Assembly: GCF_011386835.1 (NCBI RefSeq)
Contig: NC_088798.1
Location: forward strand, 4,588,001-4,652,000
Length of the DNA stretch: 64,000 nucleotides
From: Chrysemys picta bellii
Taxonomy: Eukaryota > Chordata > Testudines > Emydidae
Direction of reading: 5' to 3'
This document shows, in pieces, positions 42,907-54,244 of this stretch (the first letter of the stretch is position 1; each line of letters starts with the position of its first letter). The position numbers and the translations under genes are program-made. The notes beneath the pieces are model-generated. The model did no database searches and was not told where the DNA came from. It worked only from the letters and a program-made list of their open reading frames with translations.

Positions 42907-43431
42907 GACCTCTTCATCATTTACCACTCCCCCAGTTTGTGTCTCATCTGCAAACTTGATCAGTGACACTTTGGTGTTTTCTTCCAGGTCATGGATAAAA
43001 ATGTTAAATAGCGTAGGGCCGAGAATTCATCCCTGCGGGACCCCACTAGAAACACACCCGCTCCATGATGATTCCCCATTTACAGCTACATTTTGAGGCC
43101 CATCAGCTAGGCAGTTTTTAATCCGTTTAACCTGTGCCGGGCTGATTTTATGTCGTTCGAGTTTTTTAATCGAAATGTTATACAGTAAGGCAAATGCCTT
43201 ACAGAAGTCTAAGTATATGACATCAACGCTATTCCCTTTATCAACCAAACTTGTAAACTCAGCCAACAAAGATAGCAAGTGAGTTAGACAGGATCTATTT
43301 CCCACAAACCCTTCCTGACTGGCATTAATTATATTACCCTCCGTTAATACTTTTCTAATTGAGTCCAATCTCAGCCACTCTATTCTCTTGCCCGGGATCG
43401 ATGGCAGACTGACAGGCCCGTAACTACCCCA
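42907..43431 (-). pseudogene. CR1 reverse transcriptase fragment, inactive
   Basis: The minus-strand frame shows RT motifs in order: IYLDFCKAF (first catalytic Asp region), SGVPQG, LFNIFIHDLE and KFADET. A TGA stop at 43024-43026 directly follows SGVPQG. The FADD catalytic motif reads FADE, so the second catalytic Asp is changed. The N-terminal endonuclease and first RT motifs are missing. It would have copied CR1 RNA at the target site; it cannot do so now. Confidence 0.85.
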
Positions 43432-43769
43432 GAAAGTTCAAGCCCGATCCCGCAGCTTCAAGGCGCTGAGATAATTTGCAGAGGCTTCCAGACTTGTGGG
43501 TTCTTCCCCCATCTGAGCCTGCAAGCATCTGGAGCAGAGATGGGCCAGAACCGAATCACTGAATCACAACAGGCTTAGCCTCAGGGGCATGAATTCAGAG
43601 CTCAACTCTGCTGCCAGCCACACATCTATCCCTATCTTGGGCTGAAGCCACCCCCTGGATCCAGCCTGCTCCAGTTTGGCTCTGAGTCCAGTTGTGAGCT
43701 TTCCTGGCACTCAGTCACCTCAGGATATATCAGAGCCCGCGCTCTGTTCTACAGCTGGCTTGCTGCTCC

Positions 43770-43893
43770 TAGAGTGACCAGACAGCAAGTGTGAAAAATC
43801 CGGACAGGGAGTGGGGGGTAATATTTGCCTATGTAAGAAAAAGCTCCAAAAATCAGGACTGTCCCTATAAAATCAGGACATCTGGTCACCCTA
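43770..43893 (-). mobile_element. hAT-type MITE (TAGGGTGACCAGA family), copy 3
   Basis: Ends TAGAGTGACCAGACAG and CATCTGGTCACCCTA, with the same interior as 25433-25555. Perfect 8-bp direct repeats GCTGCTCC lie at 43762-43769 and 43894-43901. Confidence 0.85.
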
Positions 43894-43919
43894 GCTGCTC
43901 CCCACCCTACCCCCACCCC

Positions 43920-45450
43920 GCTGAATAATTTAATGGAGGCAGGATGTTACTTTGCCAGATTTCAGAGTGATTTTCCTCTTCCCCCAGCTTGTGCCACGAT
44001 GCCAGGCTCTTTCCACTGGAAAGTCATGCCCGCGGCTTCGCCAGTCGGAGTAGATTGCGTGGCATGGATCAAATTTCTCGGCACAGTCAAAATAGACGCG
44101 TTGGGACACTGTGACCATCCAGCAGGGCAGCTTTATAATGTTTGTATCACTTTGCAAACCTCAATCCATCCATACAATACAAAATGGGCATTTGTGTCTC
44201 CGGCTCAGACAGTTGGGTTTTCTCCTGACCGCCCCCCGAAAGGAGGAAGGAATCAGAGTCACTGAACTGACAGTGTCTTTGCATTTGGCAGGCATCAGGA
44301 AAGTGAACCTTGTTTTTTTAGTATTTGAGGGCTGTTTTTCTTTAAGAGAAAGCAAGTTCCAATGGCTGTATCCAAGAGCTAGTTAATATGACCACTTCCG
44401 GGGACCTCTGGAAGAGGGAGCCAGGCAGATGGGGTTGGGATCGACTCCTGGGGACAGACAATGGATAGCCCTGCCATCAGGCAGTTGCAAAAAGCAAACA
44501 CGTATCATGGGGGCCAGCTGGTACATGTAGGTGACAAGAAAGCCCGTGTCAGACCCACAGGGGGACCCATATGAGACTTGTTCAAAGGACACATCCTGCC
44601 CCCTGCTCTCGGCAGACGAGAAAGGGCCTAAACGTGGTGACAGGAAGGAGGCGGCAGTGGAGAAGCCAGGCATGGGATATTGATCCCTTCGCTATGACAC
44701 GAAGCTCCGCTCCGCAGTTATTCCACAGCAGCGGGAGCAGATGGGGCAAGGGGTGGGGAGTCACATACAGCCACAGTCCCGACCCCGCCTCCCAGCCGTG
44801 TTGTATAAAGGGCAGGCGGGGACCCAAGCCCCGATCTGCACCCCAGACGCTGCCACCCTCTCTCTGGATTCCACGTGCACAGCACAGGGGTCACGTGTGC
44901 AGCATCCGGGCCTTAACGCCGCGTTAACCCTGGGCAAGGCTGGCCGAGGTCTCCACTGGGAAACATGCCGCATCTCTCCCGGAGGGGGCCAGCGACCGAG
45001 GGACTCCCTCTCCAGAGGAAGCGCAAGCCGCAGCCTCCCCCCGTTAGATTTCGGTTGACAGAGCACCCAGCGCTTTGCACCGAGACGGAGACCGGGCTGC
45101 AGTGGCTGAGCGTCCGTCCAGGTGCTCTCGCAAGGCTGGCATCGCAGCAGCAGGCTGAGGGGGCCATGGGGAGCGGGGTGGCACAGCGTCCTGGCCCCAG
45201 CTGCAGGGATGTTGCAATGCAGGAGCTATTTGATGAATTACACCTGATAGGAATATTGGTCTTCTCTCCTGAGATGCCCATCACCATGGATACGAGGCAG
45301 GCTGGAGCGGTGTCCATGACAACTCTTGTGAACTATTTATTTACACACACACACAATTATATACACACACTAGCTGGGCCAGCCAGTGCCAAAACATCAC
45401 GTGGGATCACCTCCTCGTGTCGTCCCATGTTAGCATGGCCTATGGGACGG
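43920..45450. other. Unique sequence, no gene seen
   Basis: The AT-richer part at 43920-44400 is repeat-free and could hold regulatory sequence. Overlapping frames of 110-134 codons to the right lack domains. A short (AC)n run lies at 45341-45371. Confidence 0.4.
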
Positions 45451-45454
45451 GGTC

Positions 45455-45550
45455 TCAGGACTCCGGGGTTCTGATCTCAGCTCTGCTAGTGACCGAGGGT
45501 GGGACTATGAACAAGCCACTCTGCCTCAGTGTCCCCTCTGAAGGGGGACA
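45455..45550 (+). repeat. MIR-type SINE fragment
   Basis: GGACTCCGGGGTTCTGATCT (head), GGGACTATGAACAAGCCACT and CTGCCTCAGTGTCCCCTCTG (core). Confidence 0.5.
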
Positions 45551-45554
45551 GTCC

Positions 45555-46475
45555 TAGCTTTCCTGGGGGCTTGCATCGATCGATGCGCTCTAAGCCCAGG
45601 GACGCAATCTTAACACGGGAAAGCAAAACTCAGGCTCCGAGTGGCCGAATGGTCCCCAAAGGATCTGAGGAACCCCAGCACCCAGCTCCCCACCAAGGGC
45701 AGCCTGACAAAACGCACGCCCCTCGCTTCAGATCTGCGGCGCCAAGGGGAGCGGGGTAAATAAAGGGCAGAGGCAAAGAGAACGCCCTGCCATCTGCAGC
45801 CCTCTCTAGGGCCAATGGGTGCCAGCGAGACAAGGAGGGGACGTCTCTAAGGCAGACAGGATCCAAACCATTCGCGGCCTTATAGGATAAACACCACTGG
45901 CTATTTACCCACCCGCAGCCCATACAGACCAGGGTTCTCAGCAGGAACGGGCTCCCTCCGGCACTCTCCACCGCACTCTTCAGCTGGGCGTAAGACACAG
46001 CCCCCTGGAGAGGGCATTACGCTGACCCTGCTGGCCCCAGGCATGCTCCAGCCCTGAAGTTGCCCTGTGACCTTTCGTCCCACCCTCACCCGTCCTGTTG
46101 CAGACCCAGCATTGCAGTCGCTCGCACTGGACACTCTTAGCCAATGCTCACTCACAATCCTCCAGCAGCACCGCCTTTCATTAAACAGCCCTTTCCCGCT
46201 TGACGGTCTACTACTGCAGCCCAGCTGACACTAGGGATCGAACCGGGGGACTCCGGCGATACAGGCGAGAGTCACTACGGCTTGAGCTAAGGAGCCAGCA
46301 CTGCACCCAGGCGCTGTAATAGACTCATCTCCTCCGTGGTCCAGACGGCGGCTGCACAATGCACACTGACTGGTGGTTTACACACAACATCCCCGTGGCC
46401 GAGGGCAGAACACACAATCACCCGGCCCCACTCCTCTCCCCAACCGGCGTGCCTAAGAAACACACCTCGCTCCGG
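45555..46475. other. Mostly unique sequence, one tRNA-like fragment
   Basis: At 46235-46310 the minus strand reads GGCTCCTTAGCTCAAGCCGT and later CCCCCGGTTCGATCCCT, an A/B box pair of a tRNA-derived SINE. No gene recognised. Confidence 0.4.
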
Positions 46476-46479
46476 AGCA

Positions 46480-46680
46480 CCCCGTCAACCAGCACCAGAA
46501 TTATGTGGCAGGTTAATGGCAGAGAAGAGGTGCTCCCGACAGAGGCTCTCTCACGGACTTCCCGCTGGGAATCAGCTTCCAATGGGCATTTTAGCGCCTG
46601 CGCTCGAGCTCGCCCAGTAGAAGTGCTGGGATCAGAATTCAGGAGTCCCAGCTCCCGGTTCTAACCATGACACAACACTA
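46480..46680 (-). repeat. MIR-type SINE, diverged
   Basis: AATGGCAGAGAAGAGGTGCT, then GGGATCAGAATTCAGGAGTC, CCAGCTCCCGGTTCTAACC and ATGACACAACACTACC, matching the reversed head of MIR-type copies. Confidence 0.4.
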
Positions 46681-46914
46681 CCCCCACTCCTAGCGCCTTC
46701 ACTTCATCTGGGACAGCCCTCTGCAGCTCCCACAGCATGTTCTCTGACGCACGGCAGGCCTGCACCGATTCACACGCACTGGAGCTCACGGCCCTGACAA
46801 ATGGGGCCGTCTCCAGGGTTTATAACCAGTTGTACCCAAAGCACCCTTGCAAATCTGCGTCCGCTTAGGACCCCAGGCTTGTCCCCATACTGCACACCAT
46901 GACCACTTGGATCT

Positions 46915-47040
46915 TCACAATGGCAATGGAAGTCAAATCCAGATTCTCCTGCTCCAAAAGCAGAAACGCCCCCTCCAAGTTAAAGGAGAATCTTCCTTAG
47001 CTGTATCCTGTCAGTAATACAGGGTCTATGACACACAGCG
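46915..47040 (-). repeat. tRNA-derived SINE fragment
   Basis: The minus strand shares GGAGCAGGAGAATCTGGATT with the copy at 25975-26100, and the flanks of both contain ACACAC-type ends. The A box is decayed. Confidence 0.4.
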
Positions 47041-47149
47041 GAGAAGTTCTGCTTCCAGCCAACGGAGAGCAGCGGTGCACACAGACACTAGCCAGTGCAT
47101 CACCAATTTACACTTGGGACGTGCTCCAGTGTAATTCTTGGCGCTGATT

Positions 47150-47215
47150 ACAGGCCTAGCCGAGTAACAACCGCTGCTCTTACCCCTGTGCGGACCTGGG
47201 TTCAAGCCCCAATGA
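47150..47215 (+). repeat. tRNA-derived SINE head
   Basis: GGCCTAGCCGAGTAACAACC (A-box-like) and GGACCTGGGTTCAAGCCCCA (B-box-like). No full cloverleaf could be drawn, so it is not called a tRNA gene. Confidence 0.4.
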
Positions 47216-47219
47216 GAGG

Positions 47220-49585
47220 CTCATACAGCCATATCACATACTGTGGACAGTACAATACACGCTGCTACTACAGGAGAGGCCCCAGGTTAGACCGGCAGCT
47301 GGAGAGGGTGCAGGGTTTCAGGCAGGAAGTGCACCGGGTGGGCGTGGGGAGAAGTCGGCCAGGCAATACAATCGCATCCAGTCTGAATTGCAAGAGAAGT
47401 GGGTGGTTTGAGCAGGGTCTGTGAAGTTCCAGCCCGTTTCCACTGCCCGCCCTCGCCCTCCACCCTGGAGCACTCACTGCTTCCCACTGGGTGGTGCCGG
47501 GAAGCCATGGCCCCCCTGTGTCAAGCATTTGTTTTCCTGGGCACACAACCCACCTTCATGCCAATGCTGCAGGTGATGTGCCATACAGCCGCATTCTGCC
47601 CTCTGCTAATGGTCCTGGGCAAGGGACGAGACCCACGCCATGATGGCACTGCAGCCAACAGAGGGCCCAGTCTATAGCAGATGCCCACAGCCTCTTCCCT
47701 ATCCAGGCCCCACCTCCAGCGCCAGGTCTTCCTCGGACATGCTCCACAATGGTGTTAGCGGAGGGTCCGTAGGCTTCTCCTAGGGCATCGGCCCTGTGCT
47801 CCGTGCACCTGGACCACTGAGCAAAGGGCCAGCCCTGAAACACATGGCCCCACCCGTCTCCAGTGCCGTGGCAAAGGTCAGGGCCCTCTCCCCTGCCCTT
47901 TGGGAGAGTTGTGCTCCGGCTCTGCTTCCTGGATTGACGTGGTGGGGCTGCTGAACCAAGGGGAAAGGGGCAGCGCTGCAGCCCGCGGGCGGCTGGGCTG
48001 AGTTGGCTCTAGACAGAAGCTCCCAGTCAAGGGACCCGGGCGAGGCCCACGCAGAGAGCACGCCCGGGGTGATCAAAGCAATGGCTTATGGAGTTCGCTG
48101 GCGGCAAGCAGTTGGGGTGCCCAATGGATGTTCAGAGAGAAGATGGACGCAGGAGCGGGAACTATCCACAGCGAGCTCTGAAGCCGCTCTCTCCTGGGTT
48201 ACTGGCTATGCTCTCCACAGCACAACGCTGACCGTTACCGATCACGCGGCCCCTTCCGCCGCCGGCACCAGGAATACTAATAATTACCCCCATCGCACTG
48301 GAATCGGCGTTTGCTTTCTCTTATTCCTGGCTGACCCCATCCTCTGCAGCCACGCACGGCACGAACGACACCAGAGATCGGAGCACACCAAAGGTACACT
48401 GTGGTGCACATGAGAGCGAGTGGGCAGAGACAGAGCATGCCAGGCCGGGGAGAGACACTGCACCAAAATGTTCCCCAGGACCTCTACCTCCGCCGTGAAA
48501 AATCGCCTCGAAAAAACAAACGCGGCTGGAGCCTGCCAGCAAAGAACAAGCTCGGCCCAGTGCTTTGCCCCAACCTCCTGGGAAACTGAGTCCCAAGGGC
48601 ACTCGCACGCCACGTCGCGTTGTCATACTTCACCCACGGAGCCTGCTGTCGTCACCAAAAGGTGATGGAAAAATCAGCTCCGCGCCCCAGGAATCCCCCC
48701 CAAACGGATGCGAACTTTGATCCAGACCTGAACCCGGGACCGTGCTTCAGAGATGAGGGCAGTGGGCAAAACATGCTAGCATTTTTAGAGAAAGGAGCAC
48801 TAAGAACTGGGAAGCTGCAACCATCGAGAATTTAAAACCCTTCTTCATTTACTTTTTTTTGCAGCTGGCTTCAAGTGAGAATCATAAACATTAGTGATGG
48901 CAAAACCCCACGGGTAATTTGGTCATTTTTAGTGTCAATTTTAACCGAGGGTCAAAGGGAATCAATGACTCAGCACTCCCCTTGGCCCACTCACACATCT
49001 TCAGTCTAAACCCTTCCCTTTCCGAGGCAGGGAGCCTACAACCTTCAAATCGCCGAGGTTCTACAGCACAGAACCTCGGAGAAGTCCGTGATCCATTTCG
49101 TGCCTTACTAAGCCCTTTAAACTGCTGCCCTAATGTAACAAGGGGAGGCTGCCAATCTTGGCACGGCCCAGAAAATGTGACCTGCCAAGACAGCGGCCGA
49201 CATCTGGAAAGAGTGAGGTTTAAGAGGCCTTTCCTTCTGTTTTATGTGGCCGACTGATCTGTTTGGATGGAAAAATGAAAAAACCCAGACACTGTGTGAC
49301 TATGTATTTCACACAACAAACCAAGCTGCGGCCTGGATGAGCTATTCTCATTGCGTTCATTGTATCTTCCATTTTTCCTGCGTGACAGGAGGGGGAAATA
49401 ATTGCGTAAGAAATTCAATGTTTGTTTTCTGTTTTTAAAGTAACGTTACTTAAGGCACGATGGTAGTTTCATGTTTCATTCTCCCACTGCACCCACATGG
49501 GTTTTAAGGATAACCAGAGGTTAAAAACGGTAAGGACCAAGGCAGAGAATTTTGTTGATCTTGATTGTTTAACCCAAGAGAAGAG
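47220..49585. other. Unique sequence, no gene seen
   Basis: A moderately CpG-containing stretch at about 48020-48290 and a repeat-free stretch at about 49090-49440 could be regulatory. Frames up to 136 codons show no domains. Confidence 0.35.
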
Positions 49586-49589
49586 ATGT

Positions 49590-49870
49590 CCCAGGTTATG
49601 GTGCTGGATTAAGACTCTGACGAGCCAGGTTCAATTCTTGGCTTTGACACAGTCTCCTTGAGCAAATCATGTCATCGTTCTGTGCCTCGGTTTCCTTTCT
49701 ATAAAATGAGGATGATCATCCTTCTTTTGTCTGTCTGGTCTATTCAGATCATGAACTCTTTGAGGCAGGGGCTGTCTCCCACTGTACAGCACCCGACACA
49801 ATGGGGCTCTGAGCTCGATTGGGCTCTCTTTTGTAGTAGCAACAACAATTTATTCAGACGCAATTGACAG
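49590..49870 (+). repeat. MIR-type SINE with long 3' tail
   Basis: GGTTATGGTGCTGGATTAAG and GAGCCAGGTTCAATTCTTGG (head), GTTCTGTGCCTCGGTTTCC (core), then CATGAACTCTTTGAGGCAGG and CAGCACCCGACACAATGGGG (tail). The same long form as 9962-10215. Confidence 0.7.
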
Positions 49871-49879
49871 AAGCAACGC

Positions 49880-51060
49880 GGGCTTCCAGGAAGTTCCGAT
49901 CTAGAACTGGATGACGATGGGATCATCTCTTCTCCAGCCAGAAGAGAGAAAAGCAGAGTAAAAAGTCTATACAGACCTTATGTCTACACACACAGAGTTT
50001 GCCATATTGGATCAGACTGATATCCCCACTCACTCCACAGCTGATCTCTTAGTAGTAGTATTATTGCATGGATGCTTACAGACCCCAAGTGTGTTCGGCA
50101 CTCTGTTGTTCTCACATCCTGAGACACGCTCCCAGCCTCAGAGCACTTATGATCTAAAGAGAGACAGGGAGTCGTACTATCCACTGAGAGATCAAGTGAT
50201 CTATCCACGGTCACACCATCTGTGGCAAAGCCTCCTTCACAGCCAATTATAGAATATTGGGAGTTTCTTCCCAACCCCAGACAGTTAGTGGTTGGCGTAA
50301 TCCCTGAAGCATGAGAGTTAAGAACACACTGACATTTTAAAATCCTGTTTCATGTCCTTTTCCTCCTTGTTTCCCATGTGCTGCACTGCACGTACTGGGG
50401 GATTTTCCATTCACCCCGAATTCCACAGGCACAATTGTCAGAACTTGATTTGCAGCCCAACGTGCAAAGAACGTGATTGTTCTCCACTCTCGCTAACGAC
50501 GACCTTGGCCTGCAGGCTTTGGTCGGGGGGAGGATGTGGGTGAGATAAAGATCTTGGCATGGACAGGACAGAGCGATACCAACAACCCAACCCCTTGGGG
50601 AAGCCCCGGTCACAACACAATCTTGCAGTGCCTTCCTCGTCCTTCCAAAAACAATGGATGGGCTCCACACGGCTGCCATTCCAGACAATGGCAAAACTCC
50701 CATCAACGCCAATGGGAGAATGGGGCCAATGTGAACAGAGGGGCACATCTGATCTCTCTCTCTTGCAACAGAACCTGTGCTGTTCCATTGAGCATGGGGG
50801 GCGAGGGGGTCTGGAGATAAGGGGTGGGAAGAGTTCGGGGTGCCCCATGCACACCCAGGATTCCAGACCCCAGCTCTGTGAGGGTACGAAACAGCTCCTA
50901 GCAGCATGCACACACAGAAGATACTGTATAGGAGAAGTGGCAGAGGAGACTGGAAAAGTACAGGGCTGGAGTAGGAACAAGAGCAGATAAACTGGAAGGG
51001 GCGGTGCCAGGTAGGACAAGCAGCTGGAGGTATTGAGAAAAGTGGGGAGGCCAGGAAAGG
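49880..51060. other. Mostly unique sequence, no gene seen
   Basis: A short reversed CR1-like segment (GTTTGCCATATTGGATCAGA) is at 49996-50025 and a MIR-like fragment at about 50140-50225. The 209-codon minus frame 50438-51067 begins in the minisatellite flank and has no domain. Confidence 0.4.
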
Positions 51061-51063
51061 ATC

Positions 51064-51537
51064 CCAACCCCCTGCCTCAGGTCAGAATCCCCTCCTGCAC
51101 CCAAACCCCGCATCCCCTCCTGCACCCCAACCCCCTGCCCCAGGTCAGAATCCCCTCCTGCACCCAAACTCCTTCCCAGACCCTTCACTCCAACCCCCTG
51201 CCTCAGGTCAGAATCCCCTCCTGCACCCAAACTCCTTCCCAGACCCCACACCCCTCCTGCACCCCAACCCCCTGCCCCAGGTCAGAATCCTCTCCTGCAC
51301 TAAACTCCCTCCCAGACCCTGCACCCCTCCTGCACATCAACCCCCTGCCCCAGCCTGGAGCCCCCTCCTGCACCCAAACTCCTTCCCAGACCCTGCACCC
51401 CTCCTGCCCCCAACCCTCTGCCCCAGCCTGGAGCACCCTCCTGCATCCAAACTCCCTCCCAGCCCTGCACCCCTCCTGCCCCCAACCCCCTGCCCCAGGT
51501 CAGAATCCCCTCCTGCACCCAAACTCCCTCCCAGAAA
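51064..51537. repeat. Minisatellite, about seven units of 62-74 bp
   Basis: Units start AACCCCCTGCC at about 51067, 51129, 51191, 51265, 51338, 51411 and 51483. Each holds CCCCTCCTGCACCCAAACTC, and most have CAGACCC. Pyrimidine-rich on the plus strand. Gly-rich minus-strand frames of 61-80 codons are artefacts. The end of the next 250 bases (GTGAATCTGGCCCTG near 51778-51792) looks like a hAT terminus, so the array may sit inside a transposon. Confidence 0.85.
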
Positions 51538-51894
51538 GACACTAATATAACAGCTGTTCTAAGGTAAGACGTAGGCTATTTTGAATTAACTTAACTCTAT
51601 TCTACATGTTTTAAAACTGAAATGTAACCACAGAAGGGCTTTATGTTAATTAAAAGGCAAATTTAGTATAGCATTAATAGCCTCGATGCCATAATTGTGA
51701 TCCTTTGGTTTTAAATTAGGAAAAAGACTTGTATACAGGGGCCCCACAAAATCTAATAGCCCCAGGCCCACAGGAGAGTGAATCTGGCCCTGAGTTTCAC
51801 GCTGCCTCTCACAAGCGCTGGCAATGCAATGTTTTAACAGCATCACGTCTCCCCATTCAATGCGGCTGATCAAATCCCAGGCCCTGAGTGCAGA

Positions 51895-52020
51895 GCAGTG
51901 TGGGCTAGTGGGTGGGGCGCTGGTCTGGGGCTCTGTTCCCAGCTCTACCGCTCACATACTGACTGTGCGACCTCAGACAAGTCATTTCCCTGCTTGCCCC
52001 TTTGTCTCGCCCATGTAGGC
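51895..52020 (+). repeat. MIR-type SINE
   Basis: GTGTGGGCTAGTGGGTGGGG and GGGCTCTGTTCCCAGCTCTA (head), ACTGTGCGACCTCAGACAAG and TTTGTCTCGCCCATG (core). Confidence 0.6.
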
Positions 52021-52034
52021 TGTTGTTCCTGTCA

Positions 52035-52245
52035 AGCAGCGTGGCCTAGTGACTAGAGCATTGGACTGGGACTCAGGAGACTGGCTCAGCCACTGGGTGA
52101 GTCACTTTCCCCTTTCTGTGCCTCGGTTTCCCCATCTCTAAAATGGGGATGCTGCTATTGTCCTCCTTTGTAAAGCGCTTTGAGATCTACCGATGACAAG
52201 TGATCTAGGTATTATTGTTTATATTACTGTGCGGCTGCCCAGCAC
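52035..52245 (+). repeat. MIR-type SINE, well preserved
   Basis: AAGCAGCGTGGCCTAGTGAC, GAGCATTGGACTGGGACTCA, GTGCCTCGGTTTCCCCATCT, CTAAAATGGGGATGCTGCTA and GTAAAGCGCTTTGAGATCTA match the MIR order almost end to end. It is in tandem with the copy at 51895. Confidence 0.75.
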
Positions 52246-52249
52246 TGTG

Positions 52250-54240
52250 CGGTCTTGGAGTGTCACTGTGATACAAACCACACAAAATGGACTGCACACA
52301 CTCATTGGCAGGAAGAATTAGCGTGGTGGAAAGATCTCCCAGGCACGGAGGGCCGGAGTCGAAGCCCATTGCCTTTGGATCAAGCCCAGCGTGGGTGGAA
52401 AGGGCCGCCTCTGTGACACGGTCTCTCCTTGCCACGGTCCCGGGGAGACCCCCTCGGGCACGCCCTCCACCTTACCCCTGGCAGCCAGATGGAAAAGCCC
52501 GAGTTAATATGGCCTGGGGCTGCACTAATTCTTGTACCGTGGCTGGGGAAACCTCCCCCAAAGATGGGCCCAAGGAGCGGATGTAGCCAGGGGAGACCCC
52601 TGCAGCATGGCCCTGGGTGGGCTTGACCTACTACAGATTCCACAGGACTTGGGGGCAGAGCTGCTGCCCACCCCATAGGGGGACATACCCCTCCCTTTGA
52701 CTAGTGTGTGGGGGAAAACTCCACCACGGGAACTTTTTGAGGGGCAGCTCCTGCCCCGGCCCCCACATGGGTATTTCCACGGGCGGAGGTGATCCAACAT
52801 AGTGACTCAGCGTATCCATCTCACCGATGCAGGACTGTTCCCAACAATAAATGTTATTCGGGGCTTTATCCAGCTTAGTTGTAATGTCCCAAGCTCTTAG
52901 CCCTCCCCAGTCTGATCAGGAAATCAACTAAATTCTCCTCTTCATATCAATCCCTCACTCCTAGTTATACCCCCTTGGAAGTCCTCTTCCCACTCGGCCT
53001 TCACACCCTGAACACTTGCGCACGGTCATCGATATAGATCTAAGAGATGGGATACTCCGGAGCGGAACAGCAGAATCTTTTCTTTCAACCCTCCGATCAG
53101 AAATGAAGCAATGCCACCAGCAATTCTGCCCCGTCTCCGCCGCCGGCTAAGACCGTGGCAGTGGTTTTGAGCTGACACTCAGAATTCTCTACCTCCAAAT
53201 AAAAACAGGATCGTGTTCCAGAGGGAGGTTTAAGTGAAAACCCTGGCTGCAGAGCAATGCTGAGTGAGCAGGAGCTACTGGCCACCCACACCGCATGGTG
53301 AAAGGTTATATCTGAATAGTGCAATCAAACAAGAGGCTTGGTTTGAGCAGTTGGAAGCAACAGGGAAATGTCAGAGCTAAGTAATAGGTTTGAAAGAACC
53401 CATCATGCTTGGAACCACAAGTTCAGATCCCAAAGAAGTCAACTCAGCCCTTCCTCCTCTTGTGGCAAACGACCCTGTAGAAACAGCACCTTTGGATTCA
53501 GCAGATCTGTGACTTAGAGTCAAGGCAGCCAAATGTAGCGACTGATGAAAGGTTTTGCTGCCTATTATTTTAACCGGCTCTGAGATGCTCGTGCCGCTCT
53601 GGCAGAGGGAGCCTGATTCTACTCCCGCTCGGGCGTCGCCTATAGATTTGTTACCCCAATTCCGACCGCAGAATCTTTGTGCTTTGTGGTGCACGAGCCG
53701 GGACGAGCCCAGATGGGCTGGCAGCGAGAATGAACAGCATTTGATTTGTAAACTGAGCCGATGTGATCTGGAGTCACCGAGAGACAGAATCCGTATTTCC
53801 CTTCTGGAATGGAGCCCCCTGGTGGGGTGGAGAGTAGCAGCTGCTCTAATGGGAACCGTACGGATCCCAGCTGTCGTACGCGTTAGGGTCTGACTTAGCT
53901 TCATTGGCTGCAATTTCCCGTCCTCTCCGCCCTCCACCCACCAGGCGGCTCCCTTCCAGAGGCAAAATGATTCCGGTTTGCAGAAGGCTAGGAAAGCAAT
54001 GTTTGGAATGATCTAAATCCAATAACTTGTTGGCTCTCCTTCCCAGGCCGCAGCCCCCCCGCCCCCAAACATGCCGAGGGTGTTAAGAAATTGAATTCAA
54101 TGAAGAAAAGGGGGTTAAATTATTGGCCGAATGAAACAAGGCTTGATGCACTCGGCTCAATGGCATTTCTCTGTCCGTCTGCCACAAAATAACTTTCGAA
54201 GACGGCATCTGATCAATTCTAACACGTCAGGGACTGTTCT
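52250..54240. other. Unique sequence, no gene seen
   Basis: A minus-strand frame of 186 codons (53377-53937) is the longest repeat-free one here but has no domain. Part of 54060-54235, with GAAATTGAATTCAATGAAG and GGCTTGATGCACTCGGC, is AT-rich and repeat-free and could be a conserved non-coding element. Confidence 0.4.
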
Positions 54241-54244
54241 GTGC

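Larger units (their letters stand above)
41955..43431 (-). repeat. CR1 LINE, RT region to 3' UTR, with nested SINE
   Basis: About 1.3 kb of CR1 in reverse orientation: the 3' part near 41961 (GATCCCAAGGCCAAAAGGGA), CGTTAGCTTTTTTGGTCACA at 42553, the SINE at 42727-42906, then the reverse transcriptase region up to 43431. The longest CR1 copy in the window and still 5'-truncated. Confidence 0.85.

Noticed and set aside
50438..51067. 209-codon open frame on the minus strand
   Set aside because: Starts at the edge of the minisatellite, is low in information and overlaps other frames on both strands.
53377..53937. 186-codon open frame on the minus strand
   Set aside because: No recognisable domain, no good splice or start context, and a 112-codon frame overlaps on the other strand. 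A frame this long is expected by chance in 64 kb.
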